A stretch of DNA of 64,000 nucleotides. Source: Arthrobotrys musiformis (lineage: Eukaryota > Ascomycota > Orbiliomycetes > Orbiliales > Orbiliaceae). The notes beneath the pieces were generated by a model. That model did no database searches and was not told the DNA's origin. It worked only from the letters and a program-made list of their open reading frames with translations. The stretch is from positions 2,852,001 to 2,916,000 of the forward strand of contig JAVHJL010000005.1 of assembly GCA_036971715.1 (NCBI GenBank), written 5' to 3'. The translations under genes and the position numbers were made by a program. Of this stretch, positions 59,949-64,000 are shown in pieces (position 1 is the first letter of the stretch; the number at the start of each line of letters is the position of its first letter).

Positions 59949-61610
59949 TCAGATTTATTAATATCTATAATGAAAAATAATAAAATATAGAAAATAGTGA
60001 ATATATAGTAAATCAATTTTTTAATAAGATTAAAGATTATTATATTAAAAAAACACTATTAATTGAAGATTTTAATACTCATCACTCTTTATGGAATCTT
60101 GAAATTAAATTTAATTTAAGAATAAGAAAAATAATAGAGTTGATTAAAAATAAAAATCTATAATTAATAAATAAAAATAATATATTAACTTATTATAATG
60201 CTAGGAAAAATAATAAATCTGAATCCTTAATTATTAATTTATCTTTTGTAATTATTAATTTAAAAGAATTAATTATGGATTAGAAAATAAATGAAAAATT
60301 GATATAGGATTAGATCATAAGATAATCTTAATTAAAATAAAATCAAAAGAAAATGACTTAGTAGACAACTTTTTGTTAACTAACAAATTTAATTAAAATA
60401 AAATTAATTAAAAAAATTTCAAAAAAGAATTATTAAATCTAAATAAAAATCTAGATAAAAATAATTTATAAAAAGATTGCCTTTTTTTATTTTATAAAAA
60501 AAGAGAAGATTTAGAAAATAATTTGGAAGTTGTAATATCTTTTTTTTTAAAAAAATATAATTTTGGTAGTAGAAAGATTTATATTAACTTTAAAAATAAT
60601 ATTAAAATCAAAAATTTGGTGGAATAAAAAAATTGAAAAAACAAAAAAAGAAATATTATAATAAAAAAGAATATAGAAATTAAATAAAATCCAATAAAAT
60701 TAAAAACTATTTAAAATTAAAAAGAATAAATATTTTAAAGAAATTAAATTTTTTAAAAAGAAATTTTGGACTAATTTTCTAGAAAATGTAAAAGATAAAG
60801 AAATATTTTTAGTACTTAATTTTTCTAAATCTAAAAAAATCTAAAAAATGTTAAATCTAATTTATAAAAATAATAATATCTTTAATTTTAAAAATAAGAT
60901 AAAAATATTAAAAAAAGTATTATTTCTAAAATTATCAAATTATATAAAAACAATAAATTCATTATTATCAATAAAAATAACAATTAACAAAAAGTTAATT
61001 AAATAAAAAATAATAAAAAATAATAAAATTAAAGAAATTATTTTTTTATTTAATTCCAAAAAAGTATTAGGACTAGATGGAATTAATTTTCTGTGTTTAA
61101 AAAGAGTTTACGAAATTATATTAGGAAGATTTAATAATTTATTTAAATAATTATTAAATTATAAATATTATCTAATATACTTTAGAAAAGCAATTAGAAT
61201 AATTTTATCTAAATTAAATAAACTTAATTATAATATTCTAAAAGTTTATAAAATTATTAGTCTTTTAAATTATTTAAAAAAAATATTTAAAAAAATAATA
61301 ATAAAAAAAATAACCTTCTTATTAGAAATTAATAAAATTCTAAATCTAAAATAAATTAAAAGTAGAAAATAAAGATTTACAATTAATACAGCTTTGTTAT
61401 TAATTTATAATATAGAAATAACTAATTCAGAAAAATTAAAAACTTTTGTTTTATTTTTAGATATTAAAGAAGCTTTTGATAATATTTCAAAAGAAAAATT
61501 AATTAATATCTTAGAAAATATAAAATTTCCTAAATAATTAATTTAGTAAATTAATAATTTTATGTTTAAAAGATTAATTAAATTAGCCTTTAATGGACAA
61601 ATAGAAAAAT

Positions 61611-64000
61611 TATTATTATTATTATTATTATTTATCATACACGCATGCAACCTTTCGGTTATGGCGGAATGAAGGAAAAGAAATTAAAATACATGATTTT
61701 CGCTCCTCATTAAAAATGAAAACTACATAAAATCATTTTTTATTTTTGTTTTTTGTTTTTATTTTTATTTTTATTTTTTTGTTTTTTGAGGTTCCTTCTA
61801 ACCCTTTTTATCTCTTTCTTCTTTTTTCCTATTAAAAGAATAATGTTGTATATCTATTATTCTTACCCATCCATTTTAATGTAATATTAAAATAATATAT
61901 CTTATTTCCAGAACCTTTTCATTTTTTCAAACTTCCAGATTTCCCCATCCTGTAAAATAATCATTTTTAGGATTTTTATTACATTTTTTTTTTACAATAT
62001 TTATTTTATTTAAAAACTCTTCCAAAAAGATCATACCTTTATTATTAAATAATAAAAAATAATAATCTAATTATTTATTAACTTTTTTGAATTTCCTTTT
62101 TAATACCTCTCTCTCTTCATTATAGATTTTACATTCCATAATTAAATATTTTAGTATTTAAAGCTTATTTCTACATATATAATTTTTTTTTAAAATTCTA
62201 AAATTTGGAATTTTATATAAATAATTATTAAAATACCCATACTTAGTCCTTAGTTAAGTTAAAGCAAAAACAAAATTATTATTAAATTTAATAAATATCT
62301 TATTTCTTTTTAATTTTAGTTTATTAATATAATTTGGCTTATTTTTTTGTTTTTTATATTTTTCTTCCCATTCTAGTAAGTCCTTTTCTTTAATTTTTTT
62401 TTTTAAATAAGCAAAGAACTTGAATAAGCTTTTCTTTTTTATTTTTACAACTTCCTTAACTAAGTAATTTATTTTTTCATTTCCAATAACTTTAGAATAA
62501 CTTAAGACCTATTTTATAAATATATTAATATTTCTAAAATTTAATTTATTTACCATATCCCAAATTTCTGAAGTTATTTCCTAACCAAACCCTAAATTTA
62601 AATTTTATAGCCTTTTTATTACAATCTAATTATCTGTAAAAAAATAAATATTCTTTACCTCTTTATTTTTATTAATTACTTTAAAGAATTTTTCAAACCC
62701 TTTTCTTAAAGCAATTAATTCTACATCATATACCTCCATATTTTTTCCCAAACTAAAATAAATTTCAAAAATAAATTTATTATTTATTTTTTTATAAATT
62801 CTAGTTTTTAAAGATTTTTCTTTTTTATTTTTATTATTCTTTTTTTTATTTTTATTTTCTATTTCTAACATAAAACCATCTATATAAATAAATAAGTTTT
62901 TTTTAGAATTTAGTTTAATTTTTTTTTTATTTTTATAGTTTTCTGCTTCTAAATCCTTAAATACATTATTTATGAAAAAATTAATTTTATTTTCAATCCA
63001 AGGTAAATTGAATTTTATATTTAATTCCTTAATTTTTATACATAGGTTTATTAAGAAATTAATTCTTAATAGTATTCTGTTTAGCATATTCTTTTTTATT
63101 TCCTTCTTTTTTATTTTTATTTTATTTTAAATAAGGTCCCAGTTTTGTTTCCTCTTTTCCAAAATTAAATTCTGGTAGAAATAACTCTAAAGATCTCTTT
63201 TTTATTGGATGATTTTTATTAAGAAAAAAAGATCTTAGAACATACTTTTTTTTATATTTTATTTAATCTTATTTCTGGTGGTAAAATAAAGGTCTTAATT
63301 TCTAATATATTTATTAAAATTATTTTAAAGCTTCTTATTATTTTTCTCAATATCTTATTTTAAATTAATTTAAATTTTTTCAAAATATTTTATTATTTTT
63401 GGTTTTTCTATTATATTTTAGATTCATAATCAGAAATAGAACAAATATAGCTTTTATATAATTATATTATTGCTTTAGTTTTAAATCCTTTTTCTAAATT
63501 AGCAAGTGCTTTAATAAAATTTAAAATTTTATTTACTACACTTATTTTTATTTTAATATAATATTTAAAATTTAATCTTATATTAAAATATATATTTAAC
63601 TATTTTATATTGTTGGTAAATTTTATTATTGTATTATTTGGTAGTTTAATATTTAATTCCCTAAATTTATTTTTTTTTCTTAAATTTATTTTAAAATGAA
63701 TTAGTTTTGATTTTATGTTATTAAAAGTTATTACATTATCTATAGTCTAATTAAAGGCTATTTTTGCAGTTTTTTTTAATTTATATATATTTATTTCTAT
63801 TTTTTTATTAATTGTAATTAATGCCAAATCATCTATATAAGATGGTTTAATAATAAAAAGTATTTTTTGTTCTAATAAATTAAATAGTGGTATTAAATAT
63901 AATAAAAAAGAATTGGGGATATTGGGGAATTTTGTAATATTCCAATTTTAATTAATTTTAATTTTTCTATTTGTTTATTAAAGACCAGTTTAATTAATCT
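61611..64000 (-). mobile_element. LINE copy H, RIP-degraded, cut by window end
   Basis: On the minus strand this is the 3' half of a LINE. The TAA tail starts at 61611, the 3' UTR hairpins follow, and the sequence then runs back through the C-terminal motif, RNase H and RT to about 17874 of copy A at the window edge. It is inserted into LINE G. An RNase H piece stays open at 62626-63087 but lacks flanking sequence. The first ~100 bases from the tail are nearly unmutated. Its 5' end and target duplication lie outside. Confidence 0.93.

Larger units (their letters stand above)
57413..61610 (+). mobile_element. LINE copy G, RIP-degraded, split by SINE 2, broken by LINE H
   Basis: It starts with the nearly unmutated 5' end (ACGAACTTCG) and proceeds colinearly through ORF1 into ORF2. 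SINE 2 interrupts it at 59141-59948, within the endonuclease region. At 61610, in the RT domain (about 17916 of copy A), it meets the tail of LINE H in opposite orientation, and its remainder must lie beyond the window. Stops are frequent in both ORFs, and a few single-base indels are visible. Confidence 0.9.

Noticed and set aside
1..64000. Organellar or protist genome, because of the extreme AT content
   Set aside because: The AT richness is explained by RIP. Intact elements and the unmutated ends have normal composition, and the element set is typical of filamentous fungi.

Overview
The window reads as a mobile-element graveyard from a filamentous fungus, most likely an ascomycete with repeat-induced point mutation (RIP). 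It is extremely AT-rich. Almost every base belongs to a nested transposon, and old copies differ from young ones almost only by C-to-T and G-to-A transitions that fill the old reading frames with stops. I see no host gene. The organism is inferred from the element types and the RIP pattern, not from a marker gene.

The main component is one family of LINE (non-LTR) retrotransposon, about 5.76 kb, with a 5' UTR, ORF1 (386 aa, coiled coil plus zinc knuckles), ORF2 (1345 aa: APE endonuclease, reverse transcriptase, RNase H, C-terminal CCHC motif), a 3' UTR with hairpins, and a (TAA)n tail. Copies A (14509-20269) and B (29625-35384) are intact and nearly identical. Copy D (35846-41612) is moderately mutated and free of indels in its ORFs. 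Copies I (1-4677), J (11690-24019, minus), C (26173-29624 plus 35385-35807), E (35808-35845 plus 41613-44587), F (44857-57143), G (57413-61610) and H (61611-64000, minus) are heavily mutated.

Layout: LINE I ends at 4677. From 5512 to 25871 lies a decayed DNA transposon with 18-bp terminal inverted repeats, subterminal tandem repeats and a Plavaka-like transposase remnant. LINE J is inserted in it, and J is itself split by intact LINE A and by a SINE. After a short AT-rich gap come LINE C, split by intact LINE B, then LINE E, split by LINE D. A 269-bp spacer follows, then LINE F, split by a 6.57-kb Ty3/gypsy LTR element. A second copy of the spacer follows, then LINE G, split by the second SINE and broken by LINE H running off the window.

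The most interesting system is the LINE/SINE pair. Two nearly identical 808-bp SINEs (22035-22842 and 59141-59948, both minus strand) have a tRNA-like head with perfect pol III A and B boxes. They end in the same tail as the LINE, including a GAAA-tetraloop hairpin, and carry a second block from the LINE 3' UTR. Their sense strand has no run of five or more T despite the AT-rich setting. Each is flanked by 14-16 bp target-site duplications. This fits a non-autonomous parasite mobilised by the LINE ORF2 protein. Intact LINEs and clean SINEs lying inside heavily RIPed copies suggest that RIP has not acted on the latest insertions.
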